Assembly (NCBI RefSeq): GCF_001039355.2 | Contig: NW_019775436.1 | Span: 1,022,388-1,086,387 of the forward strand | Direction of reading: 5' to 3' | DNA from: Lingula anatina | Taxonomy: Eukaryota; Brachiopoda; Lingulata; Lingulida; Lingulidae | DNA length: 64,000 nt | In this document: positions 50,139 to 61,623 of the stretch, piece by piece | How the letters are laid out: every line of letters begins with the position of its first letter | Position numbering within the stretch: the first letter of the stretch is position 1 | Program-made: the position numbers and the translations under genes | The notes under the pieces: model-generated | Database searches by the model: none | What the model saw: only the letters and a program-made list of their open reading frames with translations | Told to the model about the DNA's origin: nothing

Positions 50139-53100
50139 CATCAGACACACGAAGCCTACGGTCCTGCATACGTTTTCAAAACGACCCCTGGCCCCACAAG
50201 CCAGTACACCCAATGCAAACAACGCGCCCTCTTTTACCTATATAAAAGCAACACAGCACTCGTGCTAGCGAGTAAGGTATCCGGGTCAGGAAAGCAATCC
50301 CCATTTCAGCCGGGTCAGGAAAACAATCACCGTTTCAGCATTCCAGCACCACCAGCCACTGACTGGCAAGGAAACTCGCTCCGCGGGCAAACTATAGCTA
50401 TTAAAATGAGACAGGCGTTCTGGGTTCTTGCACTGGCATGCGTCTTTGTTACGGTGGATTTACAACGTAAGTATAAACCTGACTTTCCAAAAGTGTCAAC
50501 TCTGTTATGAACGTGCGTTTAAGGGATAGGTCGTGCACTGCTAAGGTTGCTTGGGTGTTTCGTCCCAAAAATAAAACCGGGTTGTCCTATAAAGCTGTTA
50601 AGCAACATTTAAACCTTACCTTGGACTTGGTATTTTACTTTTACTGAGGAAATTTTGGAAAATCTGTTTGGCCTTAAAAACCGTCTCAAGTGGCGAATAT
50701 TTCTGAACAAATGTTTGGACAAATTATAATGGAATAATCCCAACATTCTACGGTTAATGGCTTCTAGGCACATATGAAAAGTACAAAGATTACTTCGGGC
50801 CTTTGCCCTCTCAGGTTGCCTATATCCTTTACCAGGCCTAGGGTCACAATGGTTTTTCACTACATATTCACATATATAAATGTCACTGGCTGCTTCGTGA
50901 CAAGTTTCTCTGCTGAGGAAAATCCCACATTATTCGGGGCTGATGGTTAATCTGCGGCTCTGGTAGAGGGTACAGGTACAGCCAACATTTACCACCAGTT
51001 ATAAACAGAAATACAGATTGTGGAATAAGAGGTTAAGATTTAATGGTTTATCCTGTGAACCAACACACTCACTTAGTTCGATAAGTCCCAGAATTTTCCA
51101 AAGACATTCATTCATTTAATGGCAATCTTTGGCTTCTGTGTCCAATGTTGGCCTTTTCAGACCAAAAGGATCGAGGTTCTTTGGAACCCCCTCTCAGACC
51201 CTGCTTCGCCCCCCCCCCCCCTTAGTTTTGCATACAGCNNNNNNNNNNNNNNNNNNNNNNNNNNNNNNNNNNNNNNNNNNNNNNNNNNNNNNNNNNNNNN
51301 NNNNNNNNNNNNNNNNNNNNNNNNNNNNNNNNNNNNNNNNNNNNNNNNNNNNNNNNNNNNNNNNNNNNNNNNNNNNNNNNNNNNNNNNNNNNNNNNNNNN
51401 NNNNNNNNNNNNNNNNNNNNNNNNNNNNNNNNNNNNNNNNNNNNNNNNNNNNNNNNNNNNNNNNNNNNNNNNNNNNNNNNNNNNNNNNNNNNNNNNNNNN
51501 NNNNNNNNNNNNNNNNNNNNNNNNNNNNNNNNNNCCTTATCAAGCCACCAGTTGGCATGGTTATGCAGCTGTTGAGGGATTGGAGTTTAAGCAAACCCTG
51601 AAGCTCCGAGTGGTACTTCCGTTTATCAATGAATTCTGTGGTACGGGAGTTATATTTACAATTTTCGAGTAAATAGTGTAAGTCATAAATAAATATACAG
51701 TGTTTGTAGCTCGCCGATTTGTATTTCAATCACGATGCAAGCTGCATTCAATCGACCTCGTAACCAGGATTTTGGAATTTTTGCAATCAGCTTGACTTGT
51801 GTTTTAGGAAAGCACACTTGAACAAATTAGTTCCGTATTCCCTATGTTTATCTAGATGGCACATTTAACTTATCATCAGCCGACGCTGGGAGGGCAAACT
51901 GCACCCAAGTTTGAAATGGGCTTACTCACGCAACGTTACGAAAACAAGAGAAAACATGCTATTAGAAGCCAGTGTCCAATGTAGAAGGGGCGATGTGAGC
52001 AGCTGTCAAATACGACTAGCTCATAACAGGGGCCATTCTAATCACCCTGTTATCCCCCCTCGCCATTGTAATCACGACAAGTTGAGATACGTTAAGTTCA
52101 ATGGTTACGAGCATATCGAAGTCAGACTAGTTTGGGTTGTAATAACTTAGGCAGATCTATCTTCGGACTTTGGCATTCGCCGTGCCTTTTTTTTTAATCA
52201 GACAAAACTTATCGGATTTCATTAATATCAAATATTCAAAACGTAGTTAGCTATCCAAAAGTTTAACCAAGACAAAGTGTGTGACCACCCCCTCCAAATA
52301 AACGAGTTACTTTACAGTCGTCATCAAGTAAAAATTGCATAAATTACTCTTTTTATTTATACGCATCTTATACTGGTATTCAGGTAAGGCCGAGGAGTGG
52401 TATTAGTATACGCATACTTTGTATAACGGCGTGTAATATGAAACTTTCTTTTCACGCATGATATGCAAAAAAACATGAACTCGCAATCCTTAGGTTCACT
52501 AAGACCCCATTCCCATAGACACCATTCGTCCCAACGGGCATTATTCATACACGAGCAGGCATATGATCATTTATTACATAAACGTATATACAGACACATG
52601 ACGTTGAGTTATTATTATGATAATACATGACAGCGCTATTCCTATCTTTGAATCTGTAATTCTTGTACCCCAGGACCCATTCTCATAGACACAATATCGG
52701 TCCCATTAATGGGAATGGGACGTAACATATAGTTATACATTAGTTTAACCGTATAATTTTCATATAAATCACCCTTTTCCCGGCTCTCATTCACGTATGT
52801 CAAGAAGTATGGATGATGCCCTACCTCGCATAACTTAGACAGATATACACGCCGCTGTGAAAAGAAATAATCATTTTTCCAACACAAACTCTTTGCCCCG
52901 GGGGATGGTTTGAACCTAGGGCTCATTCCCAATGAAATGATCGTTCTACGTAGATCGATCCAACTTCGCGGGGACTCTCGCTGAGTGCAATCAGATAAAC
53001 TGATAAATAACGTTTAATTGTTTTGTGAAGCTGGTCGAGAAGACGGTGAAGTGTAATTGGAAAATCAAACCAAACACAAATGTCGCCATAAACACCAAGC

Positions 53101-56100
53101 TTATGTGCGATAACTGCATGTTTTAAGCATCTTTTAAAAATAGGCCCCTACCTTATTTACACATTCTACAAATTAAAATACATTCTACATATCTATTTCT
53201 CTTAATCTCACTACTTTCATGTCATACACAGGGCCTCAGCAACTCAAGGACTACTGGATGGATCTCGGCCAGAGAAAACTCAGAGAGAAACTGAACACCA
53301 AACCGAACACTAACGTCGCCAAGAACGTCATCATATTTATAGGAGACGGGCTGGGAGTGTCAACAGTGACAGCGGCTCGGATCCACAAGGGACAGTTACA
53401 AGGCAAAACAGGGGAAGAGGGGAGTCTGTTTTTCGAGAATTTCCCGTATGTCGGGTTGTCTAAGGTATGTAGGTGACATAGGCTTCATTCAGAATACGGG
53501 ACTGACTAGTCCGAAGGTCAAATATGGCCAACCCACTTGAAAAGATATCGATGGATATTTCTTCAGTGTCTGTCAGCGGATTAGACGGCAAGCTTTGTAA
53601 TGGGTCGCCAAATTTGACCCTCGGACTAATTAGTCTCCTATTCTGAATGGTTCCTAAGGCCCCATTCCCATAGCGTCCATCAGTCTACGTAGACCGATCC
53701 AACTCTGCAGGACTCTCGCGGAGGGCAGTCAGTTTAAGTTTTTATGGTTATTTCATCTTAAGCTCTGTCAAATCTCAGTCTCTTGTAGGAAATCACTATG
53801 TTTTTCGGGTATTTCTTCCCAAGACGACCTTCCCGGCGCATAGAGTTTTATTGTTATTGCTGAGATGCTAGCCCCACCTCACGCGGATTCTCGCTCGTTT
53901 TCCTTTCTCACGTGACGTCGGATGAAAGGGTTCCCACAAAGAAATTTTCTCTTTTTCTTGTATGTACTCAAACGTAATTATTCTCAAACAAATTGAAAGT
54001 CATCATGGGGTAATCAACTCCAACTATGAAAATGTATTAGTACATGTAGAGTCAAAAACTATAAATGTTAAACAGCTGTTGCATGCATACATAACATGGA
54101 ATCGTTATTTCTAGACGTATAACACGGACCGGATGGTCAGCGATTCTGCAGGAACAGCCACGGCCATCTTGTGTGGCGTCAAGACCAAATTTGGGCTGAT
54201 TGGTGTGGACGACCGCACCTCGTTTGGTAACTGCACCTCAGAAGAGGGCGCCTCGGTAGATTCCATACTGAAATGGGCAAACGCTGAAGGTGATGTTTAT
54301 TGATCATTCTCAATGAAACTATCGTTCTACGTAGATTCATCCAACTCTGCGGGGACTCTCGTTGAATGCAATCAGCTTAACAGATTTTAATCTGTTTAAA
54401 CATCCCTCCTCTTGCCTTTGAGTGCAATTCAGAAAAACCGGTCGTTATACGAGTGCGTTGGTAACAATAGGAGGCCTGTTAAACTATTAACCTGAATGCA
54501 TTCAGCGGGAGTCCCCACGGAGTTGGATCGATCTACGTAGAACGATGTTTTCATTGGGAATGAGCCCTTACTTTTATGTCTGGAGCATGTGCTTCTAGTG
54601 ACAGATTTATACTGACAACCGACTTCGCTTGCGTACCTGCCTTTTCTAAATTTTAGTAAATTTTAGATTTTTTTTGCCTATGTAATAATACTGATTCAAC
54701 ACTTGTTTATTAAACAGTACATATGTTTGTTAAAAAAAAAATAAATGGAATATTTTTACAGGCAAGTCCACCGGTATCATCACCACGACTCGCATAACGC
54801 ACGCCACCCCCGCTTCGGGGTTCGCCCATTCTGCTAGCAGATACTGGGAAGCAGACGCAGATCTTCCTGCTGACGCGCGCGGCACGTGCACCGACATAGC
54901 AAAACAAATGATCGAAGGAGATGGAAGTTTTATCAAAGTAAGTTGGAGGCGCAGTTTAAACAAGGAAGGTTTTATGATGTTTTGAAAAGTGTTGGACAGC
55001 ACTCACAACTTGGCATGGTTATCGTATCTGAATGCAATAACGGAGGATTATATAGCCCTACCCTAAATATGGACACCGCAACCAGCTCTGAGAAAGGATA
55101 TAAATAAATTAAACCCAATAAACTGGAATTAAGTAAAGAGAGAGACAATATAGTTAATTCAGTCAAAAGAAAATTGATAATTTTTTTTAATAAACAAAAA
55201 CGAACAAACAAACAAACAAACAAACAAACAAACAAAAAACCGTCTTCACCCAAAATTCCCAATGACGGGATTTTGGATGAGTGTAAATTAAGTTTTTCCT
55301 TAAATTCGTTAATTGAACTTTTACCGTTCTCTTAACTCCCAGTAGAAGTTACTAGAACACAGACGCAGTGACCGCCATTAATAACCACTGTGCATCGGCA
55401 AAACTTGGTCTAAATGCAAACAACCCTAGCCTCATATTATACTTGACCGACGTCCAAAAGAACAAACAAATCATGTTGATCTTGTCAACAAAGTTATGTT
55501 TAGGACTAAGCTCATTTGTGATGCAATACCACGCCTGCATAATGGAGAGAGACTCCCGTCTACCTTCACTAAAATGATTCCCTACAATTGCTAAAGAGAT
55601 GCAATATGAAACCTACGTACTACCGACAGGGATGCGTTAAAATTGCTACATTTTAACAAAATCATTTGAGCTTAGAGAATAAAATGTGGCGTTTGGTGGT
55701 TCTTTGATGTTTCATCCTCTTGCAATTGTATTTATTTACCAACCTAACAATTTTTTCATCATTTTCAAAATATAATCTTCCTTTATAGTATGTATGTATG
55801 TATGTACGTAAACTGAGTACAGTATGCTTACATACAATCTTATTAGGCATCTCATTGTTTATATAAATTTATTAGCTGCTATTGTACATAGTAATGCATA
55901 TGCATGTATTATTGTATGTGCGGACAGAATCTGTGAATCGGGCCTTTGTCCAATAGTGTATTTTCTCGTGGAGAATTGACAGATATTATTCCAGATTTCA
56001 ATTTCAATTACGAAAGATGAACGAAAGAGATACGAAGGTCTCTGTTATACGTTTGAAGTGAACTTTGTTTCAGGTTATTTTAGGAGGAGGTAGACGGCAG

Positions 56101-56948
56101 TTTTATCACAGAAACGAAAGCGATCCAGAATACCCAAATGTGAAAGGAAAGAGAACGGACAGAAATCTGATCAATGTAAGTATTGTGAAAAATTTGTTCC
56201 CTTTTATATTATTAAACCAAAGAGGCAGATATCTATCTATTTGATTAAACAGAATAAGTCCAGAATTGTAAAAATGAAGAGCAGTTGTAAAACGTGAAAT
56301 CGCGGTAGAAGGGCGCTATACTAAATTCTGGAACCCATTAACATTGCTTGCTGTCGTAAATGAAAAACAAGAGAAATCTAGTCTCACAGGTGAAAGGTTC
56401 CGGTGTGCCTATATAACCACTCACTAGGTGGACAGCCGTTCCCTTCGGACCTCTGTAACGAAACTGGGGGTCAGTGTAAAAGAAAGTCCGCCCTCCATTT
56501 AGTTATAATGGTTAGGGTTAGCCTGACCTAAGTGGGTCAAAATCTAGGGCCAGGCTTATCTGTACAAATGCATGGGAAGCGGACTCTCATGGGGGACTCT
56601 CTGTCACGTTACTCAGGTGTGTCTATATAACATTCATTACGGCGGACACCCCCTTCGCCCCCGTTCTTGCCGACGAAATACTAAAAAGTACAGTAGGGAC
56701 AGCTGATGGCCACTTTCAAAGTAACCCTTTTACAATAAATGCACAACGTTGATAAAATATACGTGTGTTTTCTTCAGCAATGGCTCCAAGCTAAAGCTGA
56801 CATGAATATGAGAGCCGAATATGTCTGGAACAGCACTGGGTTCAACAGCGTAGAGCCCGCAGATGTCGACTTCTTAATGGGTATCTCATCTCTCTCTTTC
56901 TCTCTCTCTTTATTTCTCTCTCTCTCTTTCTGTCTCTCTTCCTCCCTT

Positions 56949-56996
<48 letters not shown>

Positions 56997-59321
56997 GCAG
57001 GCACGCACTGCCCTTGCACCACTCTTAAATTTCAGTACAGAGTGAAAGTAAATTTAACCTCACAGTCAACCACCATGCGGTATTCCAACACACGTCACAC
57101 ACAATTGTAATGTTGAAAATCTACTTTTCTTTCCCCCTTTCTAGGACTATTTGAGCCGAGTCACATGCAGTATGAAGGTGAAAGGAACCATGACATGGAG
57201 CCGTCCTTGGCAGAAATGACCGAAAAAGCCATCAAAATACTGAAGAAAAATGCCAAGGGATTTGTTCTCCTTGTCGAGGGTGAGAAACAAGGCTTATATT
57301 TACAATTAAATTTTGAATTCTGTGGAGTTCCTACACGGACTCTTAATACATTTTAGTGCGTTTTGGAATGGATACACCTTTTTTATACTCAACATTCGCC
57401 CTGGGATCATAATAGTCCCTTCGTTGCAACTGCAATTATACACACAATGGACAATAGAAGTGTCACCCAATGAATCAGAGTAATCAAATAATAATCAAGT
57501 AATCAATAATCAAAGTAGGCAGATCTTGAGTAGTTATAACGCCTGGTCTACATTTTTTTATTTTTTGGAATTTGATGTTAATAAAATGATACCAGGAGCA
57601 TATCATTCCACAGTCATTTATCTCCCCCAAAGTATTGGCTCAGTAGGGGTGACACTTCTATTGTCCATTGTGTGTAATTTAAGGCGGATCTAGAGTTTTG
57701 CTTAAAATGAGTATATAAAAAATGTTGTATATATACCACATTGCACTGTAGGCTATGCTATTTATTTTGCTTTGACATTGAAATGAAATATACTTCCATA
57801 CTGGATCTTATGTTTCGGAACGGAGGTCACAACACTTTGACCTCAGTAGCCCTTCTTCAGTTTTTCAACTTTTTAATTCTCGTCTAGGTGGAAGAATAGA
57901 CCACGGCCACCATGCGTCGTTAGCTCGCCATGCGGTCACAGACACCATCGCCATGGAGGCGGCGGTAAAAAAGGCGGCGGAACTCACGAGCGCCAACGAC
58001 ACGTTGACCGTGGTCACTGCAGACCATTCTCACGTTTTCAACATCGGCGGATATGCCGGACGGGGGATCCCTATTTTGGGTAATTGACATGTTATTATCA
58101 GAAATGTGCGACTTGATTAAGGGACATTGTTCTTTTCGACTTACAGTGTTGTATCCAGTAAGGTGTAATTGGTAGAATCATCCGCCAGGCAAGTTTGAAA
58201 CGAGGCTCAATTTCTGTGCAACATTTACCGCTCTGCTACCCTCTACCAGGGCGAGTGATAGATTTTTTACAGATATTCACAGATATGTCTCTAGCTAGAT
58301 AGATGGTCATTTAGGGCTCAACTCAGGGTACCGGTCTGCCATGAGGCGGTCGTTTTTCTACAGTTATTACCATGCTTGTCAACTTGTTTTCTGTGGACGG
58401 TTGCATACCGTACCTATAACAATGTGTGTGCCATAGATTTTAAGCGACCGAACGACAAAAACAGTTTCGAATAGAAGAAACTAAGTACCTAAAAATTGAG
58501 ATCTTCAGGATTTTTTCTTTCTTTTTCTGTATTTTTTCCTTACAAAAAAGTTGTATACAGGCTATATATAATCTGTCACTGAAAGCAATGTTACCAACAT
58601 TTCCAGGTGTTAATGATGCAGAGAGCGACAAGAACGGCGTTCCCTACACTGTGCTATCGTACGGGAACGGCCCTGGGTACACGGCTCCACGCGAGGACCC
58701 GACCACCGTCAATACATGTAAGTACAGGATTGTTATTTATCACCTTATATTAACGGTTAAAATGTAGGGTTAATCGTAGATTTTTTTTTCAATGGAAGGT
58801 GATGGGGTAGTGTACAAAATGTAGTGAATGATCTCATAAGAGGTTTGTATTTATTTAATCTATCTTCTATCAAGCACGTAATACAAACAAGTTTATTTTG
58901 CAATTGACTATTTTTACTTTGATTTGATTCGTTATTCGATAATTTTATTATCTAAAATCATAAAGAAAGAAAAAGAGAAAGTAAAAGAAACAAACTGATG
59001 ACAGAAATTTAACATTTTTCAGCATCATGGAACTACGTGTACCAAAGCGCAGTTTTGACAGCCTCAGAAACTCACGGAGGAGAGGAGGTGCCAGTTTACG
59101 CGCAAGGCCCCATGTCTCACCTCTTTGATTTTGTATATGAGCAGAGTTACATCGCACACGTCATGGCGTACGCGGCGTGTGTGGGACCGAACAAAGACCA
59201 CTGCAAGATGGCGCCACCAACCCCAACCACTTCCGGTGGATCTTCTTTAGAGTTTTCTGTGACAAAGGCATTGGTTGTGACGAAAATGGCAGTCGCTGTG
59301 ATGGTAGCAGTCATTCTTTAA
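48606..59321 (+). CDS. ALPL: alkaline phosphatase (tissue-nonspecific type)
   Basis: Ten coding exons: 48606-48666 (or its duplicate 50406-50466), 53232-53464, 54115-54289, 54762-54937, 56074-56175, 56778-56880, 57145-57279, 57888-58079, 58607-58717, 59023-59321; 1587 nt, 528 residues, all phases matching. The signal peptide is [20 protein letters not shown]. Active-site features: IGDGLG (metal Asp59), [10 protein letters not shown] (nucleophile Ser109), [10 protein letters not shown] (His170, Thr172), LLVEGG (Glu328) with RIDHGHH (Asp333, His337), TADHSH (Asp374, His375) and ETHGGEE (His447). Several N-glycosylation sites occur (NCT, NES, NST, NDT). A hydrophobic tail after SGGSS suggests GPI anchoring. 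It hydrolyses phosphate monoesters at the cell surface using two Zn and one Mg. ALPL is the best name, but invertebrate members predate the vertebrate isozyme split. Confidence 0.96.
49707..49845. mobile_element. hAT-like MITE insertion(s), truncated by N
   Basis: Begins CAGGGGCGTAACCAG, a terminus like those of the other MITEs here, at the point where copy 1 stops matching copy 2. A second terminus-like CAGGGCCGTAGCC starts at about 49813. The right end is lost at the N. Confidence 0.5.
50406..50466 (+). CDS. ALPL: duplicate of alkaline phosphatase exon 1
   Basis: Encodes the same signal peptide ([20 protein letters not shown], one Val to Ala change from 48606-48666) with the same GTAAGTATAAA donor and a similar 5' region. 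Most likely the other haplotype's exon. It lies on the contig that is continuous (apart from the N gap) with exon 2, so it may be the better partner. Confidence 0.85.
51239..51534. other. assembly gap (296 N)
   Basis: In copy 1 the equivalent flanks (CATACAGC and CCTTATCAAGCC) are separated by only 9 bases (49439-49447), so little sequence is probably missing. Confidence 0.98.
52920..52993. mobile_element. MITE family M2, single-ended fragment
   Basis: Starts GGGCTCATTCCCAATGAAAT and continues ATCGTTCTACGTAGATCGAT, matching the ends of the complete element at 54304-54567. The other end was not found nearby. Confidence 0.6.
53486..53649. mobile_element. palindromic MITE beside phosphatase exon 2
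   Basis: 164 bp with ~50-bp inverted ends: left CATTCAGAATACGGGACTGA then TAGTCCGAAGGTCAAATATG; the right end is its near reverse complement (CAAATTTGACC to ATTCTGAATG). It begins only 22 bp past the exon 2 donor. A related stretch (GGCCAAATTTAGTCTGTGGA) occurs near 63270. Confidence 0.75.
53658..53736. mobile_element. MITE family M2-like fragment
   Basis: GGCCCCATTCCCATAGCG then CTACGTAGACCGATCCAACT and GGACTCTCGCGGAGGGCAGT, related to 52920-52993 and 54304-54567. It directly follows the previous element. Confidence 0.55.
54304..54567. mobile_element. MITE family M2, complete copy
   Basis: 264 bp in phosphatase intron 3, with inverted ends of ~60 bp: left ...ATCGTTCTACGTAGATTCAT then CCAACTCTGCGGGGACTCTC; right GAGTCCCCACGGAGTTGGAT, then CGATCTACGTAGAACGATG and CATTGGGAATGAGCCC. 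The interior is unrelated to coding sequence. It starts 14 bp after the exon 3 donor. Confidence 0.85.
55203..55237. repeat. (AAAC)n microsatellite
   Basis: About eight ACAA units in phosphatase intron 4. Confidence 0.9.
56884..56996. repeat. (CT)n microsatellite beside phosphatase exon 6
   Basis: Imperfect then perfect CT repeat starting a few bases after the exon 6 donor (GTATCTCATC). Confidence 0.95.
57441..57674. mobile_element. TA-flanked MITE, long copy
   Basis: 234 bp with perfect 26-bp inverted ends (CACACAATGGACAATAGAAG at the left), flanked by TA on both sides as for Tc1/mariner-type insertions. It lies in phosphatase intron 7. The interior near the right end matches 15291-15389. 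Confidence 0.88.
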
Positions 59322-60590
59322 CGGATACATCTTTAGGCATCATTTCTTTACACAGTTATAGTTTTTCAAAGAATTATAGCAGAATTGAAGCATTCTAATT
59401 TTTTTGGGAACATTTTCTTTTTACTTTATCCTTTCCTTTTTTTCTATACAAGTGCATAATCTCAAAGTCAGACACGCTTCGTTTACACTCAAATCGCTGT
59501 GATTTCAGTAAGATGATAGCATTTACACGTTTATATTATTTGATAATCCACATTTTTCTGTTTTAGTGATTTAAACAAAGCAACTCTTGTTTTAGCTTTT
59601 TAGCCCTTACTTCAATAGGTTACATTTTTGCTATCTACATAACCACACTGCAGAATATTCATATTTACCCAGAGAGATATTCAGTATTTGATATTTGAAT
59701 AACAAAAAGGATATATAATATAAATAGGTTAATATAATATAAATAGAAAATTATAGGAATATTTATTTGTTAAGATTAACATCAAAATAAGATTTTCATA
59801 GCGATGTTAAAATGATTTAATATTCCAATGCAACAGAATTTGAACTTAGATTAAATCATGGAAATACATCATAGGAGGAAAAACGCACACACAAACACAA
59901 TCAATAACGCCTGTAAAAAGAAACCAGCTTTTTTTCAATCAAGCAAAACCACTCGGTTAATTTAAATCGAAACTAAAAGTTTGGCGGTTATTGCGACTAG
60001 TTGTAGAGACTGGCGGTGTTGGACGGCGAAAACATTGGCAAAGTCACAGACAGATACAATGAAGATATAAGGGTATATACAGATAGAAAGGGGATTTTTA
60101 AATCTCTGCCTAAGCTGCTGGCTGTGCAGGCATATTAGTCGACTATGAACAGCCGTTTGCTTAGCAACCGTTTTTGACTTATTTCTTCCAATCTTACGTT
60201 GGTGTATAGAAAACAAGAATCGGTCAACTTAATAAACACTTGATGTCAGTCCAGTATTTTGTAAACAACCACTGAAGAACTCCAGGCTCTATTTTTTATC
60301 ACAGCATCTCTTATTCATTTTTACATGTATTGTTATTGATGAATAATAAAAGATAGAAATACGCTGAAAAGGTGTTAAGAAGTGTTTATTTTTATGCTAT
60401 CAAAACTTGAACATATGTACTCATCATAAAATTATAAAAATAGAAATCTTCATCTGTAAAATGGTGTTGTGCATATTACAATGAAATTACACATCGTGAC
60501 TGGGAACGTATCGTGATTAATTACAGCATAATGAATTTTCTTACAGAGACAGTCAATGTTAAAAATACAGTACTTTAAAGTGTCAACAAA
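59322..60590. other. phosphatase 3' UTR and convergent intergenic region
   Basis: Noncoding, AT-rich. Candidate plus-strand poly(A) signals AATAAA at 60231-60236 and 60345-60350. The minus-strand GSTK1 gene ends just beyond. Confidence 0.55.
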
Positions 60591-60594
60591 ATCA

Positions 60595-60600
60595 TTTATT
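60595..60600 (-). terminator. candidate GSTK1 poly(A) signal
   Basis: AATAAA on the minus strand, about 77 nt after the GSTK1 stop codon. Confidence 0.45.
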
Positions 60601-60676
60601 TATACTGTAAAATCACTTTTGCCCTCATAGGGCACTGCTCCTGGCTTCTTCGTTTTTCAAATCCTCACAATTTAAT

Positions 60677-61349
60677 TTACATCTTACTGAGTTCTGGAAG
60701 AGGACCTTCCCATTTTTCTCCTAAAATGAGAAAAAAAAATCAGGCAGCAGTTGAAAATTGTAACATGAATTACATCAATTTAAAATGTAAAAATTTACAT
60801 TAAAAACATCACAGATTTCTGGTGCACGCATCTTCCAAGTGATCTTGATATACATACGACTACTAATAAATTCAAAACCAGGTTTATAAACCACAATTTG
60901 CTTTTGGAATCAATTGGATAGGGATAGGGGTAAAGAAAAAATCGGCAGATATTCCAAGAAAAAAGTCTATTTGCCCTTTAAAGGTGGAACATGCATTGTA
61001 TGCTTTAAGAGGGAGGACAAAACTTGAAAACTGATGTAACACTTTTAAATTTCTAATTGTAACCTTCATGCGTTTACTGTGTTACATGCCCACAATTGAT
61101 GAGGATTAGGATGGGGATGGGTTGGGGCTGGGGGTGGGGGTGGGGGTGGGGGTTGGGGGGGGGGGGGAAGGAGCCAAAGCCTCACATTGCATACCAGAAG
61201 TATTTACAGATAAATGCGAATAACAGGAAAAGAAAGATATGCTTACCCATTATGTGTGCCATTAATTCAAACCTATCCCCTCCAAAGAAAAGATGTTTCT
61301 CTCCATCTTTGTGCAATATGATGGTGGGAGCTCCAAAAGTCTGGTTTCA

Positions 61350-61392
<43 letters not shown>

Positions 61393-61592
61393 TAGAAAAT
61401 TCAAATTATGAGACACAAGTAAAGAAATGTAGATATGGCGTGACATAATATGGGGATAAGCAAGTAAAAATAATTTAATTGAGTATTACTTTCATTGAAA
61501 TGTGTGTGTGTATTTGTTTCATAACTCTTCTGTAATGGGAGAAATACATTTTAGGTTAAAATAGTTGAACGTGTGTGTGTGTGTGTGTTTTG

Positions 61593-61623
<31 letters not shown>

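Larger units (their letters stand above)
49847..51788. repeat. ~1.9 kb duplicated block, copy 2
   Basis: Starts right after the N at 49846 with the sequence found at 47811. It has a second copy of phosphatase exon 1 at 50406-50466 and an N gap at 51239-51534. The unique sequence after about 51788 leads to phosphatase exon 2. Confidence 0.93.

Noticed and set aside
49986-50510. 174-codon plus-strand ORF containing phosphatase exon 1
   Set aside because: The N-terminal part is microsatellite-encoded (HTHTHT) and frameshifted relative to copy 1; the real start is the ATG at 50406 with a signal peptide.
51119-51601. 160-codon ORF through the N gap
   Set aside because: Most of it is N; it has no meaning.
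56739-57110. 123-codon ORF containing phosphatase exon 6
   Set aside because: Only 56778-56880 is coding; the rest reads through the intronic CT microsatellite (SLSLSL).
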